A DNA stretch of 64,000 bases from JACVRW01 sp963813495 (GCA_963813495.1 CAWEZC010000005.1:1054001-1118000), one strand, 5' to 3'; positions 1 to 8,180 are shown, numbered from the stretch's first letter. Notes: generated by a model from the letters alone, not told the origin. Numbers and translations: made by a program.

Positions 1-468
1 ACGCTGGCCACGGAGGAGATCTACGAGGGCTTCCTCGGCGAGTTCGAAGAGTTCCGCACCTTCTTCCACGGCCACACCTACACGGGCAACCCACTGGCCT
101 GTGCGGCGGCCATCGCAACGCTCGACGTCTTCGCCGAGGAGCGCACGCTCGAGGCACTCCAGCCGAAGATCGAGCTGCTGGCCGAGTTGCTCGAGCCCGT
201 GGCGGGTCACCCGGCCGTGCGCGAGGTGCGGCGGGTGGGCTTCATGGTCGGCATCGAGCTGGAGGAGCAGCCGCTCGATCTGCGCCTGGGCCACCGCGTG
301 ACCCTGGAGGCGCGCCGGCGTGGTGCGATCATCCGTCCGCTGGGAGACGTGGTGGTGCTCATGCCGCCGCTGGCGATCTCCGAGGAGGACCTGCGCCGGC
401 TGGTGTCGATCACGGCCGAGGCGATCGCCTCGGCCACCTTCGCCGCAGCGCTGCCCGCCGCGGCCTAG
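1..468 (+). CDS. bioA: Adenosylmethionine-8-amino-7-oxononanoate aminotransferase, C-terminal part
   Basis: The window opens inside this gene, so only the last 155 codons are present. It is a class III PLP-dependent aminotransferase of biotin synthesis, converting KAPA to DAPA with S-adenosylmethionine as amino donor. The first visible residues (TLATEEIYEGF) normally follow the PLP-lysine segment closely, so that lysine should lie just left of the edge. The FFHGHTYTGNPLACAAA block is typical of BioA, and the C-terminal GAIIRPLGDVVVLMPPL block is the usual end of class III enzymes. No other biotin gene is visible to the right. Another class III aminotransferase is possible, but the HGHTYTGNP block favours BioA. 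Confidence 0.85.
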   Translation, partial: TLATEEIYEGFLGEFEEFRTFFHGHTYTGNPLACAAAIATLDVFAEERTLEALQPKIELLAELLEPVAGHPAVREVRRVGFMVGIELEEQPLDLRLGHRVTLEARRRGAIIRPLGDVVVLMPPLAISEEDLRRLVSITAEAIASATFAAALPAAA

Positions 469-545
469 TACTTGTCTCGACGAATCCGGGGCCGCGTCGG
501 GCGCGGCAACAGTTTGAGTCGCCACCCAGCTACCGGCGGGTAGGC

Positions 546-728
546 CTAACCCTCGTAGAGCTCGAAGTCCTTCTTGCGCGCGCCGCAGACGGGGCAGAAC
601 CAGTCGTTCGGGATTTCCTCGAACGCGGTACCCGGCGGGATGCCGCCGTCAGGATCGCCCTCTGCGGGGTCGTAAATGAAGCCGCACGAGGTGCAGATCC
701 ACTGCTGAGTGGCCACGGTCTCGCTCAC
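546..728 (-). CDS. Rubredoxin
   Basis: A 60-residue electron carrier binding one iron through four cysteines. Both knuckles are complete: CTSCGFIYDP near residues 12-21 and WFCPVCGARK near 43-52, with the usual GGIPPGTAFEEIPNDW between them. The chosen start is GTG at 728; longer in-frame extension only enters antisense of the neighbouring Nudix gene. It is divergent from that gene with about 30 bases between starts, so the promoters must overlap. Partners such as alkane hydroxylase or rubredoxin reductase are not visible, so its redox partner is unknown. Confidence 0.93.
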   Translation of the reverse strand: MSETVATQQWICTSCGFIYDPAEGDPDGGIPPGTAFEEIPNDWFCPVCGARKKDFELYEG

Positions 729-758
729 GGTTCGGGAGCCTAGCGGTAGGCTGGCGCC

Positions 759-1379
759 GTGCGCGTGGACCGCCCGCCGCCGGGGGAGGAGCTCAATGCC
801 GGAGAGGTCTCGGAGGCGCGTCAGGCCGCCTCGCTGATCCTGCTGCGCGACGGCTCCGAGGGTCCCGAGGTGCTGCTCGTGCAACGCAACCCCGAGCAGC
901 GCTTCATGGGCGGCGCGTGGGTGTTTCCAGGCGGAGGCAGGCACAGTGAAGACGCCGACCACGCCGCCACGGCAGTCCGGGAGCTGAAGGAGGAGGCGGG
1001 CGTCGAGCTCAGCGGCGAGACCGAGCTGGTCCCCTTCTCGCGCTGGATCACTCCGACGGAGGTCAAGGTGCGCTTCGACACCTGGTTCTTCGCCGCCGCG
1101 GCTCCGGGCGGCGCCGAGGTCACGCCCGACGGCGGCGAGTGCGTGGACGCCCGCTGGCTGCGGCCCGCTGACGCCCTGGCCGCCCACGCGCGCGACGAGC
1201 TCGTGCTCGTGTTCCCGACCATCAAGCATCTGGAGCTGCTTGCGCGGACCAGCTCGGTCAGCGAGACGCTCGCGGTCGCACGGGAACGCCCGGTGGTGCC
1301 CATCCTGCCGCGTGTGGTGACACGCGACGGCGCGGCCCACGTCCTGCTCCCGGGGGAGCCGGGATACGACGAGGCCTGA
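759..1379 (+). CDS. Nudix hydrolase (CoA-pyrophosphatase/NUDT19-like)
   Basis: A 206-aa Nudix-fold hydrolase that should cleave a nucleoside diphosphate linked to another moiety, with Mg or Mn bound by the Nudix box. The block runs FPGGG, then RHSEDADHAATAV, then RELKEEAGV near residues 57-82. The spacing between the first acidic residue and REL is longer than the canonical GX5EX7REUXEEXGU. This stretched form is seen in the NUDT7/NUDT19 CoA-diphosphatase group. GTG at 759 gives a sensible N-terminus and the previous gene points away. The substrate cannot be read from sequence; CoA or acyl-CoA derivatives are the best guess. Confidence 0.85.
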   Translation: MRVDRPPPGEELNAGEVSEARQAASLILLRDGSEGPEVLLVQRNPEQRFMGGAWVFPGGGRHSEDADHAATAVRELKEEAGVELSGETELVPFSRWITPTEVKVRFDTWFFAAAAPGGAEVTPDGGECVDARWLRPADALAAHARDELVLVFPTIKHLELLARTSSVSETLAVARERPVVPILPRVVTRDGAAHVLLPGEPGYDEA

Positions 1380-1432
1380 CCGAGGCACGCGATTACCGCA
1401 ACCCCGGCCGAGCCCAACTGTTCTTGAGGACC

Positions 1433-2245
1433 GTGAGGCGCAGCGCTTTCATCGTGGCCGTGGCCGCCGTGATCCTGGGGTGCCTGGGTGCCGTGGCGCT
1501 GGCCGACACCCTGATCGGCACCGAGAGCGCCGATCAGCTTCCCGGCACGCCGGGGCCCGATCAGATCTATGGCGAGGCCGGGAACGACCGCCTGCTCGGG
1601 GCCGGCGCGGGCGACTACCTCGAGGCCGGCTCCGGCGATGACGAGGTCGACGGCGCCGACGGCATCGATCTGGTGATCGGAGGCACCGGCAACGACCGCA
1701 TCGACGCGGGCGCGGGCAACGACGTCGTGTACGCCGGAGCCGGCGAGGACCTGGTCCTGGGCGGCCAGGGCAACGACACCCTGTTCGGCCAGGCCGACGC
1801 CGACCGTCTGTTCGGCGGCGCCGGCCGCGACCGCATCTACGCCAGCCTGGGCGGAGACTTCGTGGAGGCCGGGTCGGGCGCCGACCGCATCAACGCCGAG
1901 AGCGGCGACAGCACCATCCTGGCCGGGGGCGGCGACGACGTGGTCAGCGGCAGCGGAGGCTCGATCGAGGTACAGGGCGGCGGCGGCAGCGACCGCATCC
2001 GCACCGGCGAAGGGGCGGACCGCATCTCCGGTGGCGGTGGCAGCGACGCCGTCGATGCCGGGGCCGGCGACGACACGATCGAGACCGTCGACGGGCGACG
2101 TGACCGGGTCACCTGCGGCGACGGCGACGACGTGGCCGACGTCGACCCGATCGATTTCGTCACCGGCTGCGAGACCACGCGCCGGGTGCGCCGCGGCCAG
2201 CGCGTCAGACTCGGTGCGCGCCGGGCTGACGCCGGTTCGCAGTGA
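1433..2245 (+). CDS. Secreted hemolysin-type calcium-binding (RTX) repeat protein
   Basis: A 270-aa exported protein. Residues 1-26 are a signal peptide (basic start, hydrophobic run, cleavage after VALA). The rest is almost entirely GGxGxDxhx nonapeptides such as GGTGNDRID and GGQGNDTLF, which fold as a calcium-filled parallel beta-roll. The C-terminus has two cysteines (VTCGDGDD and TGCETT), a pair common in actinobacterial members. TTG at 1424 is an alternative start; GTG at 1433 has GAGGA just upstream. The stop overlaps the GTG of the ATP-grasp gene by four bases, so the two are probably translated together. No enzymatic domain or secretion operon is present; an envelope or matrix role is inference. 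Confidence 0.8.
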   Translation: MRRSAFIVAVAAVILGCLGAVALADTLIGTESADQLPGTPGPDQIYGEAGNDRLLGAGAGDYLEAGSGDDEVDGADGIDLVIGGTGNDRIDAGAGNDVVYAGAGEDLVLGGQGNDTLFGQADADRLFGGAGRDRIYASLGGDFVEAGSGADRINAESGDSTILAGGGDDVVSGSGGSIEVQGGGGSDRIRTGEGADRISGGGGSDAVDAGAGDDTIETVDGRRDRVTCGDGDDVADVDPIDFVTGCETTRRVRRGQRVRLGARRADAGSQ

Positions 2246-3567
2246 CACAGTTCCCTTTCGACGAGGCCTACACCGAAGACGGCGAGCCGCGTGCTCACTG
2301 GGTCGAGCTGCTGGAGGCGCTGGGTGAACCGGCGCAGCTGGCGGCCGCGCTGAAGGAGGCTGTGCGGGTTCGTGGGATCAGGTTCGGAAGCGCGCCCGAC
2401 GGCCTCTTCGCCCTCGACCCCGTGCCACGGGTGCTGACCGGCCAGGAGTGGTCGGAGCTGCACACCGGAGTGGTCCAGCGACTGCTGACTCTCGATGCGT
2501 TCGTGGCTGATGTCTACGGCGAGGGACGGGCGCTCGCCGCGGAGGTCGTGCCTCGAGCAGCCGTCGAGGCGTCGCCCCACTACGAGCCGAGGATGCACGG
2601 CGCCACGGTCTCGCGCTGGGTCGCCTTCACCGGGCTCGATGTGGTGCGCTGCCCGGACGGCCGTTTCCGGGTGATAGAGGACCAGGTGCGCATGCCTTCG
2701 GGGATGGCGTACGCCGTGGCCGCGCGTGCGGTGCTTCGCGACGTCCTTCCGGTGGACTCGCCGGGCGCCGATCTCGGCCTGGGCTATGAGCAACTCGCCC
2801 GAGCGGTGCGGGAGGCCGCTCCGCCGGGGATCGATGAGCCGAGGGTCGTGCTGTTGTGTGATGGTCCCGGGGCTGCGGCCTGGTGGGAACATGAGCTGCT
2901 GTCTCGCAAGTTGTCGGCCCCGGTGGTGACGATCGGCGACCTGGAGGTTCGCGCCGGTCGCGTCGTGGCCTGGATCGACGGCCGGGCACGCGGGGTGGAC
3001 GTCATCTATCAGCGCACGGACGAGGACCGCTTCAGCGGGACCCAGCTCGAGCTGCTCGTAGAGCCCTGCCGCGCCGGGCGGGTGGGCGTGGTCAACGCGC
3101 CCGGGGCCGGGGTGGCCGACGACAAGCTCGTCAACGCCCATTTCGACGACCTTGTGCGCTTCTTTCTCGGCCAGGAGCCGCTCCTGCCTTCGATCCCGAC
3201 GCGGCCGGCGGCCGAGATCGACGACCTGTCGGGCTGGGTCATCAAGCCGCGCGCCGAGATGGGCGGCGAGGACGTGGTGCTTTGGGATCATGCCGACGAG
3301 GACAGGCGACGGCTCACACGGGCCGCGCTCAGCAAGGACCCCGGCGGCTACATCGCGCAGGAACAGGTGCTTCTATCGGTGGCGCCAACGGTCTGCGGCA
3401 GCCGGCTCGAGCCCCGCCACGTGGACCTTCGCCCCTACGCCGTGCTCAGCGGAGCGGGCGTCAGCCTGCTGCCGGGCGCGATCAGCCGAGTGGCCCTGGT
3501 CGAGGGGTCGATGGTCGTGAACTCGGGCCAGGGCGGCGGAGCCAAGGACACTTGGGTGCTGGAGTAG
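2242..3567 (+). CDS. Circularly permuted ATP-grasp family protein
   Basis: A 441-aa protein of the circularly permuted ATP-grasp family (COG2308, formerly DUF404/DUF407). Diagnostic blocks are RVLTGQEWSELHTGVVQR near residues 63-80, the segment CPDGRFRVIEDQVRMPSGM near 137-155, VINAPG/DDK-like residues (VVNAPGAGVADDK) near 280, and WVIKPRAEMGGEDVVL near 333-348. These proteins are thought to form peptide-like bonds using ATP. They usually sit beside alpha-E and transglutaminase-like genes, none of which is here. Instead it overlaps a secreted RTX protein by a GTGA junction. The substrate is unknown. Confidence 0.85.
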   Translation: MTQFPFDEAYTEDGEPRAHWVELLEALGEPAQLAAALKEAVRVRGIRFGSAPDGLFALDPVPRVLTGQEWSELHTGVVQRLLTLDAFVADVYGEGRALAAEVVPRAAVEASPHYEPRMHGATVSRWVAFTGLDVVRCPDGRFRVIEDQVRMPSGMAYAVAARAVLRDVLPVDSPGADLGLGYEQLARAVREAAPPGIDEPRVVLLCDGPGAAAWWEHELLSRKLSAPVVTIGDLEVRAGRVVAWIDGRARGVDVIYQRTDEDRFSGTQLELLVEPCRAGRVGVVNAPGAGVADDKLVNAHFDDLVRFFLGQEPLLPSIPTRPAAEIDDLSGWVIKPRAEMGGEDVVLWDHADEDRRRLTRAALSKDPGGYIAQEQVLLSVAPTVCGSRLEPRHVDLRPYAVLSGAGVSLLPGAISRVALVEGSMVVNSGQGGGAKDTWVLE

Positions 3568-3611
3568 CGAAGAGTTCCCCCCGACAGCGCCGAATCGGGT
3601 AGAACCCTCAC

Positions 3612-4637
3612 ATGCCGGCCAGCGGGCTGAGCGTGGCGGTGACCGGTCCGACCGGCGATCTGGGCATCGCGATCGTCAACGCCCTGGAGCGCTCGCGCTC
3701 GGTCAAGCGCATCGCGGGCATGGCACGGCGCCCGTTCGACCCCGCCGAGCGCCGCTGGAAGAAGACCGAGTACCGCCAGGGCGACGTGACCGACGCCGCC
3801 AGCGTGCGCGACCTCGTGAAGAACGCCGACGTGGTGGTTCACCTCGCCTTCGCGATCCTGAACGCGAGCGACGCCACGCGCGAGCTCAACATCGAGGGGT
3901 CGCGCCTGGTGTTCGAGCACGCCGCCAGGGCCGGAGCCCAGCGCATCTGTTACGCGTCGAGCGTGGCCGCCTACGGCTTCCATGACGACAACCCGGACTG
4001 GCTCACCGAGGAGGTGCCCGCGCGCGGCTCGAAGGTGCACCCGTACTCGGAGCAGAAGGCGGAGGTCGAGCGGGTGCTGGCCGAGGTGCTGATGCGCCGG
4101 CCCGGGACCATGGCGTACGCTTTCCGGCCCTCGATCGTGGCCGGGCCGGAGGCGCGCACGATGGTCCAGGAGATCCCCTACTACCGCCTCAGCGAGGCGA
4201 TGCCCGAGCCCGTGCGCCGCCTGCTCGGGATGATGCCGGTGCTCAAGCCGGTCATCCCCGATCCCGGTACGCCCTTCCAGCTCGTGCACGAGGACGATGT
4301 GGCGAGGGCCTTCGTCGCCGGCGTGCGCGGCCTGGGCGAGCCGGGGCCATACAACCTCGCCGCCTCCGGGATACTCACCTTGGCCGACGTGGCCGACGCT
4401 CTGGGCTGGTACTCCGTGCCGGTGCCGCGCCAGCTCGTGGGCGCCACCGCCGAGGTGGCCACGCGGCTGCCGCATGCTCCCGACTCGGTGGCCTGGATCC
4501 ACTCGGTACGCAAACCCGTCCTGATGCGGACCGCGCGCGCCAAGCGGGAGCTGCGCTGGCGGCCCAAGCACACGGCACGGGCGACACTGCGCGAGATGGT
4601 GGAGGCCGAGCGCGCGGACTACAGGGCGCGCCGGTAG
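3612..4637 (+). CDS. NAD-dependent epimerase/dehydratase (extended SDR)
   Basis: A 341-aa extended short-chain dehydrogenase. The N-terminal Rossmann motif TGPTGDLG lies near residues 12-19 and the catalytic Tyr-Lys pair is in HPYSEQK near 143-149, after a serine in CYASSVAAYG near 115-124. The family acts on nucleotide sugars, steroids or similar alcohols with NAD(P). The ATG at 3612 is 44 bases after the ATP-grasp stop, so it may be in the same transcript. The last 19 bases overlap the antiparallel end of the Fe-dependent dehydrogenase, so both 3' ends must be transcribed in opposite directions. The substrate is not deducible. Confidence 0.85.
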   Translation: MPASGLSVAVTGPTGDLGIAIVNALERSRSVKRIAGMARRPFDPAERRWKKTEYRQGDVTDAASVRDLVKNADVVVHLAFAILNASDATRELNIEGSRLVFEHAARAGAQRICYASSVAAYGFHDDNPDWLTEEVPARGSKVHPYSEQKAEVERVLAEVLMRRPGTMAYAFRPSIVAGPEARTMVQEIPYYRLSEAMPEPVRRLLGMMPVLKPVIPDPGTPFQLVHEDDVARAFVAGVRGLGEPGPYNLAASGILTLADVADALGWYSVPVPRQLVGATAEVATRLPHAPDSVAWIHSVRKPVLMRTARAKRELRWRPKHTARATLREMVEAERADYRARR

Positions 4638-5878
4638 AGCTCGGTGTATTCCTCCTCGCCCGCCTCTCGCGGGTTGAGGAGAGTCGTCCCGTCCCCCATC
4701 GCGCCCTCCACCAGCGCGGGAACGTCCGCCTCCGAGACGCCCACCTGGGACAGCCTCGTGGGCAGCCCGAGTCGCGCGGTGAGGTCGCTGACGTGGGTGG
4801 CGAGCGCGTCGCCGGCCTCCGAGTCGCTGCGCCCCATCTCGACCCCGAACAGCTCGCCGATGTCCCGATAGCGGTCGGCGATGTCGCGGCCTCCCGCGGC
4901 GTTGAAGCGGATCACGTGAGGCAGGTGAATCGCGTTGGCCACGCCATGCGGCACGCCGAACTGCGCGCCTGCGGGATGGGACATCGCGTGCACCGAGCCG
5001 AGCGCGATCGTGATCGCGAGGTTCGCGGCGATCAACATGTTGCCGCGTGCCTCCTCGTCCTCTTCCCCGCGTTCCACGGCGCGCTCGAGGTTGTCGCGAA
5101 TCAGGCGTAGCGCGTGCAGCGAGCGCGCGTCCTGATGGGGACTCCAGTCCTGCGAGACGTAGCCCTCGATCGCGTGGGTCAGCGCGTCCATGCCGGTGGC
5201 GGCGGCCACCGAGGCGGGCAGCGTGCGAGTGGTCTCCGGATCGAGGATCGCCAGGCGCGGGAAGAGCGGGAAGTCGGCGATCTCGAGCTTGATCTTCTCG
5301 GCCGGCTCCTTGATCACCGCGGCCATCGAGACCTCGCTGCCGGTGCCCGCCGTGGTGGGGATGCAGGCGAGCGGGGCCACCTCGAGCGGCCGCCCCATCC
5401 CGTCGTCCTCGCGGGGCATGAGGAAGAAGCCCTCCTGCTCCCGCGCCGTGCCGCCGTGGGTGAAGATCGCGTCGACCACCTTGGCGGTGTCCATCACCGA
5501 GCCACCGCCCACCGCCAGGAAGGAGTCCGCGCCGGCCTCCGTGGCGGCCGCGGCGCAGCGATCGCAGACTTCGGTCGACGAGTCCTGCGGCACCTCGTCG
5601 AACACCCCGGCCAGCTCCAGGCCGCCATCGGCGATGCCCCTCTCGACCTTGTCGACCAAGCCGGTGCCCCTGATCACGGCGTCCGTGACCAGGAAGACGC
5701 GCCGCGCGCCCTCCTTCTGGAACTCGAATCCGGTGGACTCGAGCAGGTTGCGCCCGGCGATGACCCGGGTGCTGGAGGCGTACTGGTAGAAGTCCTTGAA
5801 CCCCTTGAGCGGGATGGCGTCGAGCGCCGAGGGCTCTGAGCTCTCCGTCTCGGGCAAGCCGGCGGCGCGCCGTTCCAT
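4619..5878 (-). CDS. Iron-containing alcohol dehydrogenase
   Basis: A 419-aa group III (Fe-ADH) enzyme oxidising or reducing a small alcohol or aldehyde with NAD(P). GGGSVMDTAK at residues 124-133 is the cofactor-binding signature. The four metal ligands are present: Asp and His four residues apart in GMDALTHAIEGY, and the two histidines of HAMSHPAGAQFGVPHG. The N-terminus is about 25 residues longer than usual. Its ATG overlaps the stop of the SCP2 gene by one base (TAATG), so it is the last gene of the SDR-SCP2-FeADH operon running left from the TetR operator. The set suggests metabolism of a hydrophobic alcohol or ketone. Confidence 0.9.
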   Translation of the reverse strand: MERRAAGLPETESSEPSALDAIPLKGFKDFYQYASSTRVIAGRNLLESTGFEFQKEGARRVFLVTDAVIRGTGLVDKVERGIADGGLELAGVFDEVPQDSSTEVCDRCAAAATEAGADSFLAVGGGSVMDTAKVVDAIFTHGGTAREQEGFFLMPREDDGMGRPLEVAPLACIPTTAGTGSEVSMAAVIKEPAEKIKLEIADFPLFPRLAILDPETTRTLPASVAAATGMDALTHAIEGYVSQDWSPHQDARSLHALRLIRDNLERAVERGEEDEEARGNMLIAANLAITIALGSVHAMSHPAGAQFGVPHGVANAIHLPHVIRFNAAGGRDIADRYRDIGELFGVEMGRSDSEAGDALATHVSDLTARLGLPTRLSQVGVSEADVPALVEGAMGDGTTLLNPREAGEEEYTELYRRAL

Positions 5879-6297
5879 TACGCGGCCTCCAGCAGATCCT
5901 TCCGGTCCGCCTCCTCCAGGATCGCTCGGTAGCGCGGGAACACGGGCTTGACCAGCGGCACGAGCTTGAGGATCTTCGCCACCGGGCCCTTGGCCTTCAT
6001 CTGGCCGCGCGCCAGCGCCACGGTCACGTTGACCTTGCCGAGCCAGAAGCGGTGGGCGGTATCGGCGTCCATGGTCATGACCACCTCGGGTTCCATCGTG
6101 GTCTCGCCGCAGTCGACCTGGCCGTCCTCGCCCTCGATCATCCGGACGGTGATGCGCGACTCGGGCTCGCGGTACTGGTACTGCACGATCGTGTTGGCCT
6201 TGCGGAATTTGGGGGCGAGCTCGGCATCATTCGCCAGCTCCTCGAACAACCTGCCGATGTACGCGTACACCTCGTCCGCGTCCTTGAAATACGCCAC
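5878..6297 (-). CDS. SCP2 sterol-binding domain protein
   Basis: A 139-aa single-domain protein of the SCP2 lipid-transfer fold, expected to bind a fatty acyl chain, sterol or similar ligand in the cytoplasm. The core DADTAHRFWLGKVNVTVALARGQ-type segment (about residues 77-100) followed by KGPVAKILKLVPL is the usual C-terminal half, where a hydrophobic helix closes the pocket. The start is GTG at 6297, preceded by GAGGAGA at a good distance. It lies between an SDR and an Fe-ADH in one operon, which hints that the ligand is the substrate of those dehydrogenases. Confidence 0.8.
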   Translation of the reverse strand: MAYFKDADEVYAYIGRLFEELANDAELAPKFRKANTIVQYQYREPESRITVRMIEGEDGQVDCGETTMEPEVVMTMDADTAHRFWLGKVNVTVALARGQMKAKGPVAKILKLVPLVKPVFPRYRAILEEADRKDLLEAA

Positions 6298-6337
6298 TTT
6301 CAGAGTCTCCTCGTTCTCATGATCCGACGCCGAGAGT

Positions 6338-7174
6338 CTAGGGACGCGGAAACGAGGTCCCGACCACTCGGTCCCAGAGACGGTCCGGCATCAGCGCTCG
6401 CTGGGTGAGCAGCAGCCGCGCCGAGACGGTCACCGGGTAGCGCGTGCGGGGGCGTCCCGCGGTGATCGCCTTCTCGATGGCCTTGGCCACCGCCTCCGGT
6501 CCCGCGCCCAGCTTGCCCAGTGCTCCCTCATAGGCAGAGGCCGTGTTGGCCGAGACCGCGGTGTTGAAATCGGCGTAGGGACCGTCATCGTGGCTCACCG
6601 AGCCCACCGCGGTCTCGGCAAAGCTCGTCTTGATCAGCCCCGGCTCGATGATCGAGACGTCCACGCCGAAGCCCGCCACCTCGAAGCGCATGGCGTCGGA
6701 GAGCGCCTCCACGGCGTGCTTGGTGGCGTGGTAGACCCCGCCGCCCGGGAAGGTCAGCTTGCCCCCCATCGAGGAGAGGTTGACGATGCGGCCGTAGCCC
6801 TGACGGCGCATGCCCGGCAGCACCAGCTGGCACATGCGCAGCAGGCCGAAGACGTTGGTCTCGAACTGGCGGCGCACGTCGTCCATGGGAACGGTCTCCA
6901 CGGCGCCGCTCTGGCTGTAGCCGGCGTTGTTGACGAGCACGCCCACCGCGCCCTCCGCCTCCTCGACGGCAGCCACCGCAGCCCTCATCGAGTCCTCGCT
7001 GAGGACGTCGAGGGGAAGGATGCGACAACCGGCCGCCTCCAGGTCGGAGATCGACTCCGGCCGACGCGCGGTGGCGTAGACCAAGTGCCCGTGACGGGCC
7101 AGGCGCTCCGCCGTGGCGCGCCCTATGCCGGTCGAGCAGCCGGTGATCAGGACCGCCTTCGATATCTCGGCCAT
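6338..7174 (-). CDS. Short-chain dehydrogenase/reductase
   Basis: A 278-aa classical SDR. The cofactor motif TGCSTGIG is at residues 11-18, NNAG at 82-85, the catalytic serine near 134-135 and YHATK at 148-152, so all active-site residues are present. The ATG at 7174 (MAEISKAVLITG) puts the glycine motif at the usual distance; the open frame continues 15 codons upstream, but that stretch runs through the operator palindrome and is unlikely to be coding. It is the first gene of a leftward operon with SCP2 and Fe-ADH. The divergent TetR gene and the palindrome at 7200-7221 suggest repression until a ligand appears. Confidence 0.9.
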   Translation of the reverse strand: MAEISKAVLITGCSTGIGRATAERLARHGHLVYATARRPESISDLEAAGCRILPLDVLSEDSMRAAVAAVEEAEGAVGVLVNNAGYSQSGAVETVPMDDVRRQFETNVFGLLRMCQLVLPGMRRQGYGRIVNLSSMGGKLTFPGGGVYHATKHAVEALSDAMRFEVAGFGVDVSIIEPGLIKTSFAETAVGSVSHDDGPYADFNTAVSANTASAYEGALGKLGAGPEAVAKAIEKAITAGRPRTRYPVTVSARLLLTQRALMPDRLWDRVVGTSFPRP

Positions 7175-7199
7175 CGCTGGAAACCATCCTCTCGTTGCC

Positions 7200-7221
7200 C
7201 TATGCTGAACGATCAGCATAG
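7200..7221. promoter_or_regulatory. Candidate TetR operator, 9-bp inverted repeat
   Basis: The sequence CTATGCTGA-ACGA-TCAGCATAG has perfect 9-base arms and a 4-base spacer. It sits between the SDR start (7174) and the ABM-TetR operon start (7243). A TetR-family gene is the second gene of the rightward operon, and such regulators usually bind a palindrome of this size in their own divergent promoter. The position fits repression of both directions. Binding is inferred, not shown. Confidence 0.75.
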
Positions 7222-7242
7222 AACCTGGCTAAGGAGCGGTCA

Positions 7243-7560
7243 ATGGCAGAGGTCGTGGTGGTGGCGACGATTAAGGCCCGCGACGGCAACGGCGACGAGG
7301 TGCTGGCCGGACTCGCGGAGCTGGCGGCGCACACCCACGCCGAGGAGGGCTGTCACACCTACGCCGTCCATCGCGGCAGGGACGATACCGATCGGATCGT
7401 GCTCGTCGAGCGCTGGCGCTCACGCGACGACCTCGACGCCCACTTTCGCCAGCCCTACGTGGCCGCCGCCGGAGAGAAGGCGCACCTGCTGGCCGAGCCT
7501 CCGCAGATCCACTTCCTCGAGGCCGTGCCCGCGGGCGATCCCGCCAAGGGGGCGCTCTGA
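7243..7560 (+). CDS. Antibiotic biosynthesis monooxygenase (ABM) domain protein
   Basis: A 105-aa dimeric alpha/beta-barrel protein of the ABM family (ferredoxin-like fold). Recognisable segments are the first strand EVVVVATIKARDG, the EEGCHTYAVHRGRDDTDRI middle strand and the LVERWRSRDDLDAHF helix, which together are typical of quinol monooxygenase YgiN-type proteins. The AAGGAG ribosome site lies eight bases before the ATG. It is followed with a 4-base overlap by the TetR gene and faces the SDR operon across the palindrome. It could oxidise or detoxify the compound sensed by TetR. Confidence 0.85.
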   Translation: MAEVVVVATIKARDGNGDEVLAGLAELAAHTHAEEGCHTYAVHRGRDDTDRIVLVERWRSRDDLDAHFRQPYVAAAGEKAHLLAEPPQIHFLEAVPAGDPAKGAL

Positions 7561-8180
7561 GCACGAGCGCCGACGCATCGGCGCGGCGCCCCAAGAAGGC
7601 CGAGCAGGCCGAGCGTTCGCGCGCCGCGTTGCTGTCCGCGGCGACCGAGTTGTTCGCCGAACGCGGCTATCGTGACGCGTCGGTACAGGCCATCGGCGAG
7701 CGCGCCGGGGTCAGCCGGGGCTCGATCTTCTGGCATTTCGGCTCCAAGGAGGGCCTGCTCTGGGCGGTCTGCGAGCGCGCCTTCGCCGACTGGCAGAGCG
7801 ACGTCCTCGTTCCCGATGTGGGCGAGGCGCGCGGGATCGAGGCGGTGCGCCGCGCGCTGCGTGCGCACCGGCGCTTCCTGGCCGAGCGCGGAGGCGAGCT
7901 GCGGCTCTTCTTCGTGCTGATGTTCGAGGCGCTCGGGCCGCGGCCGGACCTGGCGGCCGAGTTCGCCCGGCTGCACGAGCGCCTGCGCACGCTGACCGTG
8001 GACTGGGTGCGCGGCGCCCCCGACGTGCGCGACGACGTGGACCCGGAGGCGGTGATCGTGTTTCTCACCGCGGCGCTCGGCGGGATCGTCTACCAGTGGC
8101 TGCTCGACCCCGGGGCCTTCGACGTGGACCGCGTCTACGGAGACCTCGAGGCGGTGGTGGAACGGGGCCTGGCGGCCTAG
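7557..8180 (+). CDS. TetR/AcrR family transcriptional regulator (CTG start proposed)
   Basis: A repressor with an N-terminal helix-turn-helix (ASVQAIGERAGVSRGSIFWHF) and a C-terminal ligand domain. TTG at 7629 would start at LLSAATELFAERG and discard the basic arm RRPKKAEQAERSR that TetR proteins carry before helix 1. No ATG, GTG or TTG exists in frame between the ABM stop and that point. CTG at 7557 overlaps the ABM stop as CTGA, with AAGGGGG about five bases upstream, so I propose it as a translationally coupled start giving 207 aa. The stop shares CTAG with the convergent LysE gene. Likely target: the palindrome at 7200-7221. Confidence 0.85.
   Translation: MSTSADASARRPKKAEQAERSRAALLSAATELFAERGYRDASVQAIGERAGVSRGSIFWHFGSKEGLLWAVCERAFADWQSDVLVPDVGEARGIEAVRRALRAHRRFLAERGGELRLFFVLMFEALGPRPDLAAEFARLHERLRTLTVDWVRGAPDVRDDVDPEAVIVFLTAALGGIVYQWLLDPGAFDVDRVYGDLEAVVERGLAA

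Noticed and set aside
491..507. GCCGCG-TCGGG-CGCGGC hairpin after bioA as a terminator
   Set aside because: Only a 6-bp stem and no T-run. Such stems occur by chance in DNA of this composition.
1600..2100. Tandem DNA repeats that might be a CRISPR or satellite array
   Set aside because: They are the codons of calcium-binding nonapeptides within an open frame, with uneven spacing and varied sequence. No CRISPR-like repeat-spacer structure occurs in the window.
821..2248. Long leftward frames opposite the Nudix and RTX genes
   Set aside because: Composition is the mirror image of the true genes (runs of Ala/Asp/Val/Gly from GGxGxD codons) with no recognisable domain. High G+C makes long antisense frames common.
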